A stretch of 64,000 bases of DNA. Source: Castanea sativa (lineage: Eukaryota > Streptophyta > Magnoliopsida > Fagales > Fagaceae). Position 1 is the stretch's first letter. Each line of letters starts with the position of its first letter. Positions 1-12,491 of this stretch are shown piece after piece. Made by a program: the position numbers and the translations under genes. Location: assembly GCF_040712315.1 (NCBI RefSeq), contig NC_134014.1, positions 40,475,634-40,539,633 on the forward strand. Reading direction: 5' to 3'. A model generated the notes under the pieces. That model searched no databases and was not told the origin of the DNA. It was given only the letters and a program-made list of their open reading frames with translations.

Positions 1-1673
1 ACAATTCCTTCAGGGGACATTAGAACAAGTCCAACGCCAGACCCTTTATGATTAGCAGCCCCATCCACATAAACTTTCCAAGCCGAGGGCGATACGGCTG
101 TGATCACACCAACTGATTTTTCACCCATGTGTGCTTCCTTTGAAGTTTCTTCTAACAATGGTTCAGCAAACTCTGCCACCAAATCAGCGAAGACCTGACC
201 TTTCACCGAGGTGCGAGGCTTATATTTAACATCAAAGGCTCCCAAAATAGTTCCCCACTTTGCCACTCTGCCAGAATAATCAGCACTGCTCAACACAGCC
301 TTGAGAGGCAACTGAGTCAAAACAACCACAGTATGAGACTGGAAATAGTGAGGGAGTTTACGCGTGGCGTGGACTACTGCCAGAAGCGCTTTTTCCAAGG
401 GCAGATAGCGCACCTCGGCCTCATTCAAGGACTTACTAACATAGTAGATCGGCCTCTGTATCCCATTTTCATTCCTTATAAGAACTAGACTCACCGCATG
501 AATAGCCACGGCCAGATAAGCGAATAAAACCTCATCGACCTCAGGGCGAGATAAAACGGGTGGCCTAGAAAGATATTGCTTAAGCTGTTGGAAAGCTGAC
601 TCACAGTCCTCAGTCCATTGAAATCCTTTCCACTTGTTCAACAACTGAAAGAAAGGGCGGCACCGGTCAGCTGACCGAGAAATAAATCTATTCAACGCAG
701 CAATCATTCCGGTCAATTTCTGTATCTCCTTTGGGTTCCGAGGCGGCTGCAAATTCTGAATAGCCTTAATCTGCACTGGGTTCACCTCTATGCCCCTATG
801 AGTGATCATATATCCTAGGAACTTTCCAGATCCCACGCCAAAAGAACACTTGGCGGCGTTAAGGCGCAACTTATACTTCCTCAGCATCTGGAAGGTGTCG
901 GCCAAGTCTGTCATGTGCGAAGGTACCGTCTTGCTCTTCACCACCATGTCATCCACGTATACTTCTATGTTTTTCCCCAGTTGCTGCTCAAACATTCGGG
1001 TCATCATTCTTTGGTAAGTAGCCCCCGCATTTTTTAACCCGAATGGCATGACCTTATAATGATAGTTCCCGGTTGGTGTAATGAAAGCAGTCTTCTCCTG
1101 ATCTTCCAACGCCAAGGGAATTTGGTGGTAACCCTGGAAGGCATCCAAAAAACTCATCCGAGGATGTCCGACAGTAGCATCTACCAATTGGTCAATCCGT
1201 GGCATTGAGAATGAATCTTTAGGACAGGCTTTGTTCAGATCAGTAAAGTCTACACACACTCTCCACTTGCCGTTCTTCTTCTTAACGACAACAGTATGAG
1301 CCAACCATTCAGGGTAGAAAACTTCTTTGATAGCCCCCGCCCTTTTGAGTTTAAGAACTTCTTCCTTCACAGCCTCAAAATGTTCTCGGGAAGATCGCCG
1401 AGGTGGTTGCCTCCTCGGAACAATGGCAGGATTGACGTTTAAATGATGACAAATAAAGTTCGGATCTACCCCTGGAGCCTCATAGGGGTCCCATGCAAAG
1501 ACATCTAGATTATCCTTCAGAAATTTCAACAACTCCATCTTCTCTTGGTGTGGCAATCGTATGCCAACTTGGAAGAACCTATCTGGATCATCGGTTATTA
1601 AAAACTTTTCTAACTCCTCACAAACAGCCTCATCCTCTATCATCGCCACAGGTGCCTCCGGAGCTGTTAATTG
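1..1673 (-). CDS. Gypsy pol, partial: reverse transcriptase, RNase H and start of second RNase H
   Basis: I walked this frame codon by codon and found no stop for 557 codons from 1673 down to the left edge; a stop codon sits at 1674-1676. Reverse transcriptase copies the element RNA into DNA inside the virus-like particle. Visible landmarks are the KKNGKWR block near 1260-1290, GYHQIPL near 1125-1145, the catalytic YVDDMVV at 939-959, the FLGYM block near 810-825, and the connection/RNase H region below 600. VYVDGAAN near 54-74 starts an archaeal-type second RNase H. The frame lacks its own start because the natural protein is a gag-pol product. The intact frame contrasts with the broken gag. 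The class is very secure; whether the element is active is not known. Confidence 0.9.
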
Positions 1674-1753
1674 CTATGACTCCTGGATGGGCAAGGTTGA
1701 TGACTCAATTCGTGACTGACGAAGCACCGCAGCCGATATGCATTGCCTAGCAA

Positions 1754-2316
1754 CTACTTGGCTGCCGAGGATTTCCTCAACATGCTCCCCGAGGGGAATT
1801 TTACTTTAACATGTAAGGTAGAAGAGACGGCTCCCAAAGCGTGCAGCCATGGCCCGGCGAGGATGGCCGTATATGGAGAGTACGCATCAACCACAATGAA
1901 ATCTACCTCAACCGTTTCGAGCCGGATTGAACGGGTAAACGGATCTGCCCCTGCGGCACAACGGCCCATCCCTCAAAGCGTATAAGTGGGGAGTCATAAG
2001 GAGTTAAATCTTCCAACTCCAACCTCAGCCCTTTAAATAGATCAGGGTACATAATATCTGCACCGCTGCCTTGATCTATCATCACCCTTCTCACATCATA
2101 ATTCCCTATCCTGAGGGTAACCACAAGAGCATCGTCATGGGGCTGGATAGTCCCTACTTTATCCTCCTCGGAGAAACCCAAGACAGGTAAAGTGCTCTTT
2201 AATCTCTTCGGCCTGCTACCCACATCCTCGGCCTGCGAATGGGAAACCGCCATAACCCTAGTGGGACCTGAGCCGGTCCTACCAGGTGCAGCGAAGATAA
2301 CATTAATCGTCCCCAA
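1754..2316 (-). pseudogene. Gypsy aspartic protease region, frameshifted
   Basis: The retroviral-type aspartic protease cleaves the gag-pol polyprotein. The frame at 1903-2316 carries VMIDQGSGADIMYPDLF, the plant Gypsy form of the D-[ST]-G catalytic loop, followed by a YDSPLI flap-like block. The continuation (VVDAYSPYTAILAGPWLH) lies in another frame at 1754-1969, so there is a frameshift near 1910-1970. It sits between gag and the open pol frame. It aligns well by eye with the protease of the second element at 53281-53625, which supports the assignment. Confidence 0.8.
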
Positions 2317-2407
2317 TGCTGGCCGAGATGAACTATTCCTCTAGTTGTTTGAACCAACTTGACTGACCTGCCCCGTGGGCTGACACAAGTGCTGCTTTAA
2401 CTTTCCC

Positions 2408-3684
2408 TCACTGACGAGCTGTTCTAAATGGTTCCACAGGGTCCGACATTTCTCGGTAGTGTGGCCCACATCCTGATGGTACCGACGAGAAAAGGTTTTG
2501 ATTTCTTCTCGCAGGGTCACCTGCCATTTTGCCAGGCCATACGAAGAAGGGCTCTTTAGGAACTTTTTCTAATAACTGATGCACTGGTTCTCGGAACACG
2601 CATTTACGGCTGGGTACCGCCGAGCCGGATTGTCCGAAGTAATCCCTCCTTGGCTTGTTATTGTGGTATCCGTCCGACCCGAAATCCCTTCTCTCCCGCG
2701 GGATAATCTTCTCCTTTCCTTTTCCCCGCTCGCCGATCTTCCTCTACCCTTTTATATTCATCAATACGATCCATAAGACGGCGTACGCCGCGGACGGGCT
2801 TTTTCGTCAAAGACTTTCGTAGGTCGTGATCGGTAGGGAGGCCCACCTTGAAGGTATTAAGCGCCACCTCATCAAAGTCGCCGTCTATTTCATTAAACAT
2901 CTCCCAAGATGTCTGTCGGAGTATGCTTTTAGTGTCTCCCCTTCCTTCATGACCATGGATAGCAACGAGTCCAATGGCCGAGGGACTCGCTACAAGTAAT
3001 GAACCGCGAAGCAAATGCCCTAGTTAGTTCCCCAAACGAGCCTACAGACCCCGATTTGAGACCGTTAAACCATCTCATAGCCACAGGTCCCAAGCTGGAG
3101 GGGAAGACTTTACACATCAAAGTCTCGTTATGAGAGTGCACTGCCATCCTTTGGTTGAAGTGACTCACGTGTTCCACCGGATCGGTCCGGCCATTATAGA
3201 TGGTAAAGGTGGGCTGGGTGAACCTCCTGGGAAGCCTCCCCCTCTCAATCCTCCGTGAAAACGGAGACTTAGAGAGTTGGTGCAACGCCCTACTCATGGT
3301 ATCGTTGCCTAAGCCCCTAGAACGAAGCTTCTTACGTCTGCGGGTTGGCTGGTCGTTCTCCTCACCAGAGGATGTTGCGCTGGTGGGGGAATATGACCTC
3401 GAACTGTAGCCAACTCTCCTATCCTTCTCCGAGGAAGAACTAGACGAGGACGGGGAAACCTTACGTTTAGCACGGCGTAACTTCTTCTTTAAACGATTGA
3501 TTTCTTTCTGCATGGATTTAGAACCCTCATCGTGGGTAGTGCTACCCCCTCCACGAGTATGGCTAGCCCCTGGATATTCTGTATGGACGCTTCCCCCACG
3601 ATCCATGCGTTGTTCAAGACGTTCGAAATGATCTTCCGGTTGTGATCCTTGTGACTCTGCATGATGAGAGCCTAAGCCTGCCAT
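2408..3684 (-). pseudogene. Gypsy gag, frameshifted
   Basis: Gag forms the virus-like particle. The frame from 3684 to 2947 starts with an acidic, polar N-terminus, a basic coiled stretch, a serine run, then the capsid-like retrotrans_gag core with TDPVEHVSHFNQRM and RWFNGLKSGSVGSF. The frame breaks near 2990-3010; the rest (SWEMFNEIDGDFDEVALNTFKVGLP) continues in a different frame at 2658-3014, and a further piece (MFREPVHQLLEKV) is at 2408-2599. By comparison with the related gag at 51909-52640 at least two frameshifts are present. No clear CCHC knuckle is visible. Confidence 0.85.
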
Positions 3685-3710
3685 AATATCCCTACTACTT
3701 CTAGACTAGA

Positions 3711-3728
3711 TTCCCACAGACGGCGCCA
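3711..3728 (-). other. Primer-binding site of Gypsy element 1
   Basis: Minus-strand TGGCGCCGTCTGTGGGAA lies two bases inside the LTR end at 3731. This is a common primer site in plant Tat/Athila-type Gypsy elements. I do not assign the priming tRNA. Confidence 0.75.
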
Positions 3729-3730
3729 AT

Positions 3731-4482
3731 TGTAAGTGCACAATTGCACCTGGACCCAAGAACAGTTATGGGCTCAGGCCCAATGAGCCTTAAACAATAT
3801 GAATTTGTAGAGCGTGGGCTTGAAACCCAGGTTAGAAGTGTATGAGGATGAAATGACAAACTAAAGATTGCAAGCACTTGGAATCAAAAAGGAGTAATGT
3901 AAATAGGCCTCCTCGGACGTAAGCCGAGAGCTGTTCTTATATTATATCTCTCTCTCTTTTTCTTTTTCTTTTTAGGTTACAAAAAGTTCCCTCTTCTTTC
4001 TGTCCTAGGTCCCTTCTTAAATACTCCTCTTTTTAATACTTTATCAACGTGTTGCCCCCAATTCCTCCCTTAGCCTAGATATTTCTTTTCTTAGTGCCTT
4101 TGAACAGTAACTAGAAGTTTCCCTTCCACTGTTTAAGTGTCACTTCCTCATTAATGCGGCCAGGGTGGTAGGTGCAGGGTCTTTAATGTGGAGGTAGCAG
4201 CCTTTACCTCTGATATTCTTCCAACATCGGCGCTTCTAGGACATTCAAGGGTTCTCTCCCTTTAACCATTGGTCTTGACCGTGTCATTCCCTAACCTTTA
4301 CCATGAAGTCTCAGGTTCTTTGATGTCAATCCGAGGGGAAAACCATCCTCGACTGGATCCTCGGATCCTCGGCGTATAGGCCGACCCATAGCACCAACAA
4401 TCTCTAACCCCAGGGTCAGGTCGGCCTTCCTTAACAAGGCCCAAAAGGCCCACGTTCCCACCAGGATCCTTTTGCCCCACAC
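3731..4482 (-). repeat. LTR of Gypsy element 1 (5' LTR in element orientation)
   Basis: The about 752-bp segment begins TGTAAGTGCA and ends CCACACA on the plus strand, so it has TG...CA ends. It abuts the primer-binding site on the left and unrelated AT-rich DNA on the right. It shares short blocks such as an AATGCGGC..GGTG motif with the solo LTR at 19448-20214. The target duplication cannot be tested because the other LTR is outside the window. Confidence 0.8.
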
Positions 4483-7400
4483 AATTGGTTTTTGTTTTTT
4501 TTAATTAATCATGAGTTTATTCATGTTTAAAAGGCTTAGTTAAGTCTAAATTCATATTATTAACCAGAAAATTTCATTAACAAAACTTAGTATTATGTAA
4601 TTTGTTTTACAATTGCATGGATATACTTAAAAAATATACATTAAAATGCATAGTATAATTCTTGTATATATAATTTAAAATACTATTGATAAATAGTCAT
4701 TCTTATATTTTGTTAAGTCTTTAAAAAATCTTGTAAGGATATTATTAGGTAGAAAATGTAAATTGTCCATATTGTTTTTGTTTAAATTTTATTGATTCTT
4801 AATTTTTGATATTGTGAAGCATTTTTTTTTCTTTTTTTGCTTGCTTATTTTCTAAGTGATAATTGCCTGCTTCATAATGTTTTTTTAATTATGATTTATT
4901 TATAGGAAAACTTCATATGATGTAATGAAATTGTTGTATTCATTTGGATTAAAAAAAATTGAAATCAATATTGAAAATGAATATATAAGTTAGAATAATA
5001 TTATTATAAATATCTTTTGTGCAATTTAAACGTATTTGCTTGTTTGTTTTCTAATTAATAATTGTCTGCTTTTAATTTTATGTAAACCAATGTAATTTTC
5101 TACAATTAATACTGGACATGAGAGAGGGAGAAAGGAAATTGTAGATGTTAGAGCCATGAAATAATAAAACATAACAAACAAATTTCAGTTGAATATAACT
5201 TTAACAATAATATTGGTTAATTCAGTGGTTCTGGATTATAACACATAGAACCAAGTCAAACAAAGGAATAAATTAACTTGCATAGCGTACAAAACTAACA
5301 AAAAATTCAAATGGAGCAAATAATGCTTAGCCCGAAAACACATAACAAAGTTTTTCCAAACTCAAACATGTTAGTAGTATAAACTTAAAGACTTTTAGTA
5401 AGCAATCAAAAAGGAAGAAGCACCACAAATTAATCCCCCAACCCACTCATATTTTACATGATAATAATGATATAATAGGTACATTCAAAACAGGATTGAC
5501 AGGGAACGTTCAAAAGGTATATATGTCCCATGCAAACTCGATTTCTTCATGGGGGCTGGTTGGAACAAAAGAAGGAAATCATATGGCCAATAAACATTAA
5601 CATAAAGGAACTGGAAAAAGAGGGGGTCCGTTAATGGAGACTCTGTCTTTTTGATCTTCATCATACCACTAAAAAAAAAACGATTGTACAAATTGGGGAA
5701 AAAATAAGAATATGAAAGCAAGCGAGATAGAGAGAAACTACCTTTAATTTCTTTAAAAACTCAGAGCAAAGATTATGCATTTGAGAGATAGACGAAAGTT
5801 AAATGTGAAGATCTATGTGAGAGTGAAAGTTTGTGTTAGTTTTAACTTTTTAGTATTGGAGGCGTAGGAATGTGGGGTTTTTTTTTTTTTTTGGTGGAAA
5901 ATATAGCTGAATGTTTCTAGAAGGTGTATGTTTATGCTTATTCGAACAACGAATGGGATGGTAGGAGTTTTTATAGTGTGCAAGTTAAATGTTTTTGCTT
6001 AGGTGAATGAACTTGATTATTGTGGTTTTCTAACTTCCGTGTTAGGTGTTAATGCATGCACAAAAATTTAAAATTTTAGATAAGATACATGATGCAAAAT
6101 TAACGATTCAATTTAGAATTTAAATTATATTTTCTCTTAACTTTGATTATATATAATTCCTTAGGCACAAAAATTAAGAAAGGATTTTAGAGTGATTGGG
6201 ATTGATGTGAAAAAAAAAAGTGAAGAGTCAGGTTTTTATATTCAATGAGATGTAACTACAAATTTTTGATAATCACAAGGATAAGGTTGATTACACTTTG
6301 AATTTTACACAATCGATAATCATTCCTTTTGGCAAACCATTAAGGAAATCATAATTGTAAAACTTTTGTAAAGCTTACCAAACGATTAACAAAAAAACAG
6401 AATATTGCATCTTATTATTTAAGTCATGCTACAATGAGGGTAATAAAATACAATAAAAGAGACTTAAAGAAGTCTATTCACCAACTTAAACATTTCAAGG
6501 TCAATTGAGCATCTTTTGCACGTAACTACAAATTCTTCATAACCGTAAGGATAAGGTTCATCTCGGTTCCAATGTCCCATTCCAATTTTGTGGCTTGCTT
6601 GAAAGTTTGGAATTCAAACAATTCCTTAGTTTCCTTGCAACTTGTTATGAAACAGGAAATAAACATGTAACATCAATCATAGGCAAACAAAAAAAAACTT
6701 TTATAATTAAAGAATAAAAATTATTCACAAAAAGGACGGAAACAATAGGCAGATGAAAGAAATGAGTAATCAAACCTTAGGAATGGTTGGAATTCGTTTT
6801 GCAGACCATAAACCAGGACCATTAAAATTTTGAGTTTACTTGTAACTTGTTATGAAACAGAAAATAAAAATGCAACATCAATGATAGGAAAGCAAAAAAA
6901 AAATTATCATTAAACAATAAAAATTATTCACAAAAACGAACGAAAGTATAGGCAGATGAAACAAAGAAGTAATCAAACCTTAAGAAGCATAAACCAGGAC
7001 CATTAAAATTGTGAGTACAATCGGAATATATGGAAAACTTCTTCTTATATAAGATACAGAAATACCAAAATACATGTATCATTGATACCGAGAAATTCTT
7101 TTCAAATTCCATAGCATTCATTGAAGAAGATGGGAGATGTATATTAAGGTATCTGAATCGGTGTGGTAACTAGGTACATGCACCGTTAACTGAGTAGGAG
7201 AGGGAGGATTTTGGGTTTTGATTATTGTAGAAGGGGAGGTGAACCTAGAAATACGCGGGTGTGAAAAAAAAAAAAAACACACCGGAATTCTAATTGATCC
7301 CACTTAAATGTAGGCAAATGGAGCCACATGAATCTTGACACATGGCACAAAATTAGGATTCTAATTTAGAATTGCAATTTGAGTTTCTCTCTACTTCACC

Positions 7401-8930
7401 TATTTTATATATATATATAGATTATGATATTAATTATCTTAATTTAGAGGGCAATGTTAATTACATACTATTTTTTGCACACGTACACATGGGAATTTAA
7501 ATAGATTATTTTTGGTTTTCTAACTTTTTATCCAAAATAAAATAAAATCTTTTGCGTCCCATATATATAGTTTGAACTATAACTCATCTTTTCTCACTAT
7601 CTAACCATCTAAAAATGACATTTTAGTCCCAGGTGTATAATCTAATATTAGTATAATATATTATGTCAAAAAATAGCCCAAAACTCTCTAGATATACTTT
7701 GATTATTTATTCAAGTGTATGTGTGTAGTTCTCTATACCCATATTAAATAATTACAGAGATGAATTATTTGGAAGTGGTTTCAAGATATTGATTGCAAAT
7801 TTTAAAGCAATACTATAATATTATAAATTTTCTTAAGTAGGTTTTACAAACTAATGTGTCACTTATAAACAATAATTTAAGCATTTTATGACACATCTTT
7901 GTAAATATATATAAATATATATATATATATATATTGTTTTTTTAAATGCAAAAGCTCATAAATATCGTGGCCTTATTAAAAGCTATTAGCCCAACACCAT
8001 ATGGTTTGGTGGAAACGGATTTTGTTTTATCATTGGAAGTGCATATGGACCTAGATTCGGGGTGGGGCACGTGGTAATACATTGATTTAGGTTACTGAAT
8101 AGTGATATTATACGGGTGTAGTTTGATCGTAGAAATATTTATTTCAGCCCTTAGAGATGAGTGATAACTCTAACAAGTCCTGTATGGTATACGTAATATT
8201 ATTTATTACCGTCACGTGACATAAGGTCAATGGCTCACATTAAAGACCCCATTTTTTATTTAGCAAAAAAAGAAAAAAAAAATGCTGAATAGTGACAGAA
8301 AAGAGCAATATATTATATATGAATAGGAGTTATGAAACCGCTAGACGACATCGCAAGGGAAATTAGCTCAACGCATGCTGTTCCGTATAAGGACAAAAGC
8401 CCATTAAAATCCCCGGTGAAATTTCTAGTTCAGGTCAAATAAAATTTGAAGTAACATAAATGCCCTTGTTCAATGCAGTAGAACGAAGTGGGATACTTAC
8501 AATCTTTTTTTCCTTTACTAAATTAAAAGAAACAAATAGTTGATCTTCATTTATGGCGAGAAACTACCTTATTAACTTCGAATTTAGAGCAATGGCGGTG
8601 GACAGTTGGTTATTGAAGGGATCAAATATGAGACGGATTTTTCTTCATCAATTACGACGGAGCGGTGTTGACATAAGGAGGGTCAACGGGTCAGAGCTAC
8701 AAGGACGCGTAGTGGACAGTTGTAGCATTTGGTCTCCGTCGGTATTGATTAGGCTTCATGGACTCCTAATCGGAATCAACTTGTGCCTCATGATAAGTTT
8801 GATATGGTTTTGCTTGATCCCCACACAAGCGTGAATGAAGGGAGTTCTTGCGCTGCACGTTTAACTATAATCAAAAGACTCCTATATAGAAAAGAACTTT
8901 ATAAAAAATGCAAAATTAGAGGAAGTGTTA
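4483..8930. other. AT-rich intergenic DNA with a 205-bp tandem duplication and TA microsatellite
   Basis: I see no convincing gene here; the short open frames have no family motifs. A block starting CTTGTTATGAAACAG occurs at 6641 and again at 6846 (period about 205 bp), with shared text to about 7016 including ACCAGGACCATTAAAATT. A looser repeat (TAACTACAAATT...AGGATAAGGTT) links 6247 and 6520. A TA run lies at 7904-7934. Confidence 0.6.
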
Positions 8931-8939
8931 TCCTAAAAG

Positions 8940-9235
8940 GAAAGGAGTTTATTGGTCAAGGCATGGATGATACCCTACACCAATATAAATACCCCAAAAC
9001 CCTCGTAAATGAAGGTACGCATAATTAACTTGACTCTAGCATTATAGGGTTGTGAAAAAAGCTCTAACTTGACTTTCGGAGGGTTTTTGGCCGGCACCAC
9101 AGCGGTGCTCTCTGTTAGGTCCTCTCTTTTCTTTTTGCAGGTGTTGTTTCGGTTTAGGAGTGCTTGCAGCTTACCGGTGATTTTTTCGGCATCATCAGTT
9201 ATTAATCTACTTATCTTTATCTTCTCAAAAAAAAA
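8940..9235 (+). repeat. Possible LTR fragment
   Basis: A TATA box-like TATAAATACC (8984) is followed about 80 bp later by TTGACTTTCGGAGGG and a GGCCGGCACC block, an arrangement I recognise from R/U5 regions of many plant LTRs. The segment ends in an A-run (9227-9245). No clean termini or target duplication could be defined, so this is tentative. Confidence 0.3.
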
Positions 9236-9245
9236 AAAAAAAAAA

Positions 9246-11004
9246 CTTATCTTTAGTTGTGAACCCAAAACAAATATAGCATTTATGTGGAAATTATTTC
9301 TATAGTAATCTTTAAATGATTTACTATGTTAATAAATGATTATATCTACAATATTGAAAAATGTTCGAGAAAAAACTCCATGTTTTGGCTCAATGTTTAT
9401 TAGTGCTTTTTTGAGCTTGAGATAATGATTACGGTTCATTGGTTTTCTTGTTTGTAGACTTGAATTTAGTAGTAAGGCACTACTATAATAGAGTCTATGC
9501 ATGTAAGCCCCTTTTGTTGCCACCTCCTACCTTTTTTATGATAATAAAATTATTAAACCTAATTTTTTCTTGGAAGCCGCACTTCTTTTGTTTATGCCAT
9601 TAGCGAAGTAATACTGTAGATATTATCAACCTTGAATTTTGTTTTCTTTTAATAAACACTATAGGATTTGATTTTGGGATTATAGTATTTGATAGATATT
9701 ATGGTAGTATTTATTAACAAGTTAAGTTATGGTAATTGATTTTTATTGTAAGTGAAATTCGTATTCAAGTCTCTTACTTGATGAAAATAAATATTACCAT
9801 TTAACCTACAGAGAACCCTCTTCCAAGCTTAATTTTTATTGTTGATTAAGAAAAAATCAACAACTAAAATCTAGGTAGCTATTATCAACCATACTACTTC
9901 CATATGAATATTCTAACAATTTTCATATTATATTTATGAATATGGTTTTCCATATACCATCTACACCCATATATTCGCATTTCATCAATTTGTTTGGTCA
10001 TGCCATGGGCATGAATATAAAGATAGATGATAATATCGTTATGTTCAATGTCTCTGTTCTCATAAGTCATGACAGGCCATAAGCTTTTCCCTAATAATGT
10101 TCTCTGTCCCTAATAATATCCAACAATAAGCTTTTCGCAAAAAAGGCTAATCCAATCGTTTTGTTTAGAGCATTAGTTGTATTCGTGGAGGCATTTGCTA
10201 AAATGCTAAATTTATCATCAAAATATAGCAAAAGTCAAGTACATCAAGAGAGCTAAAAGACATAATTTTTTGCTATTGAGCTATAGTGTACAGCTATTTT
10301 AACTGTGCATTGTAGCTCAAATGTTTTTAAAAAAAAAAATTATTGTATCACCACTGTAGCTCAAATTATTTATTATAGTGGATATATTATTTTATTGTGT
10401 TGTTTATATTTTTTTATTGTGTTGAAACTAAAATACAACTACTAATATTAGAGTGTTTTATAAAATAAAATAGTAAAATAGATTAAAAAAAAGTTTTTTG
10501 TAGTGTCAAATTGCTAAATTTTTTGTACCACCGATACTTACTAGCTTTTTCAAAATTGCAACATCAACCAAATGTACTACATAGTAACTTTCAATCCTAG
10601 TGTTTCGTGAGATGATGACAAATGGCGATTCAATCATCTTCATGACTCATGAGTTTTAAAAGGATAAACTATTTCAGCAAGTATCTTTGTTGATTTACTG
10701 CATAATCAATGGTGCTTCAACATTCTAAGTCATTACTTTTTCCTACTTAATTTCTTTTGATTGTCTTCTTATTAGTCTCTTTTTCACTTAAAAAAAACCT
10801 TATATAAACAAGTTAGTTTTTATTTTATATTTTTAAATCTAATCCAAAACTTACACAAATGGTTGTTTGGATTAACTTTTGTTCTTGGAAAAGTTGAAGT
10901 TTTAAAAAATTATACATAGGAAATAAACTAATAAAGATGATATCACACTTTCTTCTTATAACAATTGCAAAAAGACATGAATTTGCTAAGAGTTTTGAAA
11001 CTTA
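9246..11004. other. AT-rich intergenic DNA
   Basis: No gene or RNA is supported. Around 10165-10580 there is MITE-like wording (GCTAAAATGCTAAATTT near the left, GCTAAATTTTTTGTACC near the right) but the ends are not clear inverted repeats. Confidence 0.5.
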
Positions 11005-12146
11005 GGCTACATTTGTTTTGACGGAAAATAACTTTCGGAAAATGTTTTCAGCATTTGCGGGTGTTTGGCAACACCTGAAATTTTGGTCAAACGGAAAATC
11101 AAAACCATTGACCGTAAAATAAACCCTCCCCACCCGTAAAATATTTTCCATGTCTATTTAACCTTCAAATAGAGTTTTTCGTTGGAAAACGGAGAAGGAG
11201 AGGGAGAGAGCAACGACCCACACTAGAAAAGAGAGAGAGAGAGCTAGAGGGAGATTGCTGAATCGGTCAGATCACGCCGGTGAAGCCAAGATCACGCCAT
11301 CCTCAACCTAAAGGCTCGCCGTTGAGCTCGCGCCGGGCGAGATCGAGGTGCGATCTCGCGCCTTCGAGCTCGCACCGGGAGAGATCGACGCGCTTGATCG
11401 CACCGGCAAGATCGGTGACCCACCGATCTCACTCTTCCTCCTCCCTGTCTCACCTCCCTCTCTCAGTTTGACCGAATGATTTGGCCATGGTGTTTTATTT
11501 GATTTTTGTTTGTTTAGAAGTTGATGGATTGTAATGTTCTATTTTACCTTCAAATAGAGTTTTTCGTTGGAAAACAGAGAAGGAGAGGGAGAGAGCAACG
11601 ACCCACACCAGAAAAGAGAGAGAGAGAGCTAGAGGGAGATTGCTGAATCGGTCAGATCACGCCGGTGAAGCCAAGATCACGCCCTCCTCAACCCAAAGGC
11701 CCACCGTTGAGCTCGCGCCGGGCGAGATCGAGGTGCGATCTCGCGCCTTCGAGCTCGCGCCGGGAGAGATCGACGCGCTTGATCGCGCCGGCGAGATCGG
11801 TGACCCACCGATCTCACTCTTCCTCCTCCCTGTCTCACCTCCCTCTCTCAGTTTGACCGAATGATTTAGCCATGGTGTTTTATTTGATTTTTGTTTGTTT
11901 AGAAGTTGATGGATTGTAATGTTCTATTATAAAATTTGTTTGGAAGGTGAGAAAATGGTTGAGAAAAATGTGAGAAATCAGTAAAAAATTTGCATTTTCA
12001 GAATGTTACCAAACACTTGAAAATATTTTCCAAAGTATTTTTTAAAATACCACAAAACACCTAAAAATATTTTCCTTTCCCGAAAATATTTTCACCTAAA
12101 ATTATTTTACACTTGAAAAATATTTTACACCCAACCAAACGCAGCC
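11005..12146. mobile_element. Non-autonomous DNA transposon, PIF/Harbinger-like
   Basis: The left end reads GGCTACATTTGTTTTG and the right end, reverse-complemented, reads GGCTGCGTTTGGTTGGG. They form imperfect terminal inverted repeats bounded by the 3-bp duplication TTA (11002-11004 and 12147-12149). A TTA/TAA target and GG-starting ends fit PIF/Harbinger. At 1142 bp it is long for a MITE. The interior has a GC-rich 385-bp unit in two tandem copies. No transposase is visible, so it would rely on one elsewhere. Confidence 0.75.
11161..11930. repeat. 385-bp tandem duplication, two copies, GC-rich
   Basis: The unit starting ACCTTCAAATAGAGTTTTTC occurs at 11161 and again at 11546. It includes a (GA)n tract and a strikingly GC-rich stretch (gagatcga / ctcgcgcc) of about 190 bp. 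Copies differ at only a few bases. The 63-74 codon open frames inside are low-complexity and I do not treat them as genes. Confidence 0.9.
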
Positions 12147-12312
12147 TTACTAGACACTTCCTCACGCATCAAGCATTTGAAGGTTTACTGTTTATAGTGA
12201 AAACGTTCCAAATGCAAAATTTTATAGCAATATATTGTAACTATTTGAAAAAAGAAAAAGAAAAAAAGATGACATGAATATTTAGCGAGGACTTTTGTGA
12301 AAATCAACCAAG

Positions 12313-12479
12313 TTTTTTTTTTTTTGTGGAGAAAGTTTCAACTTGTGACGTTTGTTTCTGATAATAATTCTTTATCATCAGACCAAGACACTAATTAATT
12401 TTTAGTGTAGGCGAAGATTGAACCTCGTATCTCTTATTCAATCATCAGAGACTTTACTAATTTAGCTAATTTAACCCAC
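12313..12479 (-). mobile_element. tRNA-derived SINE with perfect target duplications
   Basis: On the minus strand it has an A box-like TAGCTAAATTAG, a B box-like GGTTCAATCTTCGCC, then TGTCTTGGTCTGATGATAAAG and a poly(A) tail (T-run at 12313-12325 on the plus strand). It is flanked by the direct repeat AAATCAACCAAG at 12301-12312 and 12480-12491. SINEs are copied by LINE machinery; the A-tail and 12-bp duplication are the marks of that process. Confidence 0.85.
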
Positions 12480-12491
12480 AAATCAACCAAG

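Larger units (their letters stand above)
1..4482 (-). mobile_element. Ty3/Gypsy LTR retrotransposon, Tat-like, partial (3' end beyond left edge)
   Basis: Read on the minus strand the order is LTR (3731-4482), primer-binding site, gag, aspartic protease, reverse transcriptase, RNase H, and the start of a second RNase H-like domain (motif VYVDGAAN near position 54-74) that runs off the window. A second RNase H after the first is typical of the Tat lineage of non-chromovirus Gypsy elements. Integrase and the other LTR must lie left of position 1. The element is closely related to the one at 36107-61888: the gag blocks share motifs such as GLGND and RWF(N/D)GLK. Gag is frameshifted while pol is open. 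Confidence 0.9.

Noticed and set aside
8553..9028. Open frames of 81-93 codons
   Set aside because: No conserved motif, unusual composition or splice context; they partly overlap an LTR-like fragment.
10165..10580. Possible MITE
   Set aside because: Some inverted wording (ATGCTAAATTT / AAATTGCTAAATT) but no defined ends or target duplication.
11280..11864. Short Arg/Ser-rich open frames in the GC-rich duplicated unit
   Set aside because: They repeat with the 385-bp unit, are low-complexity and arise from GC-rich DNA; there is no independent sign of coding.
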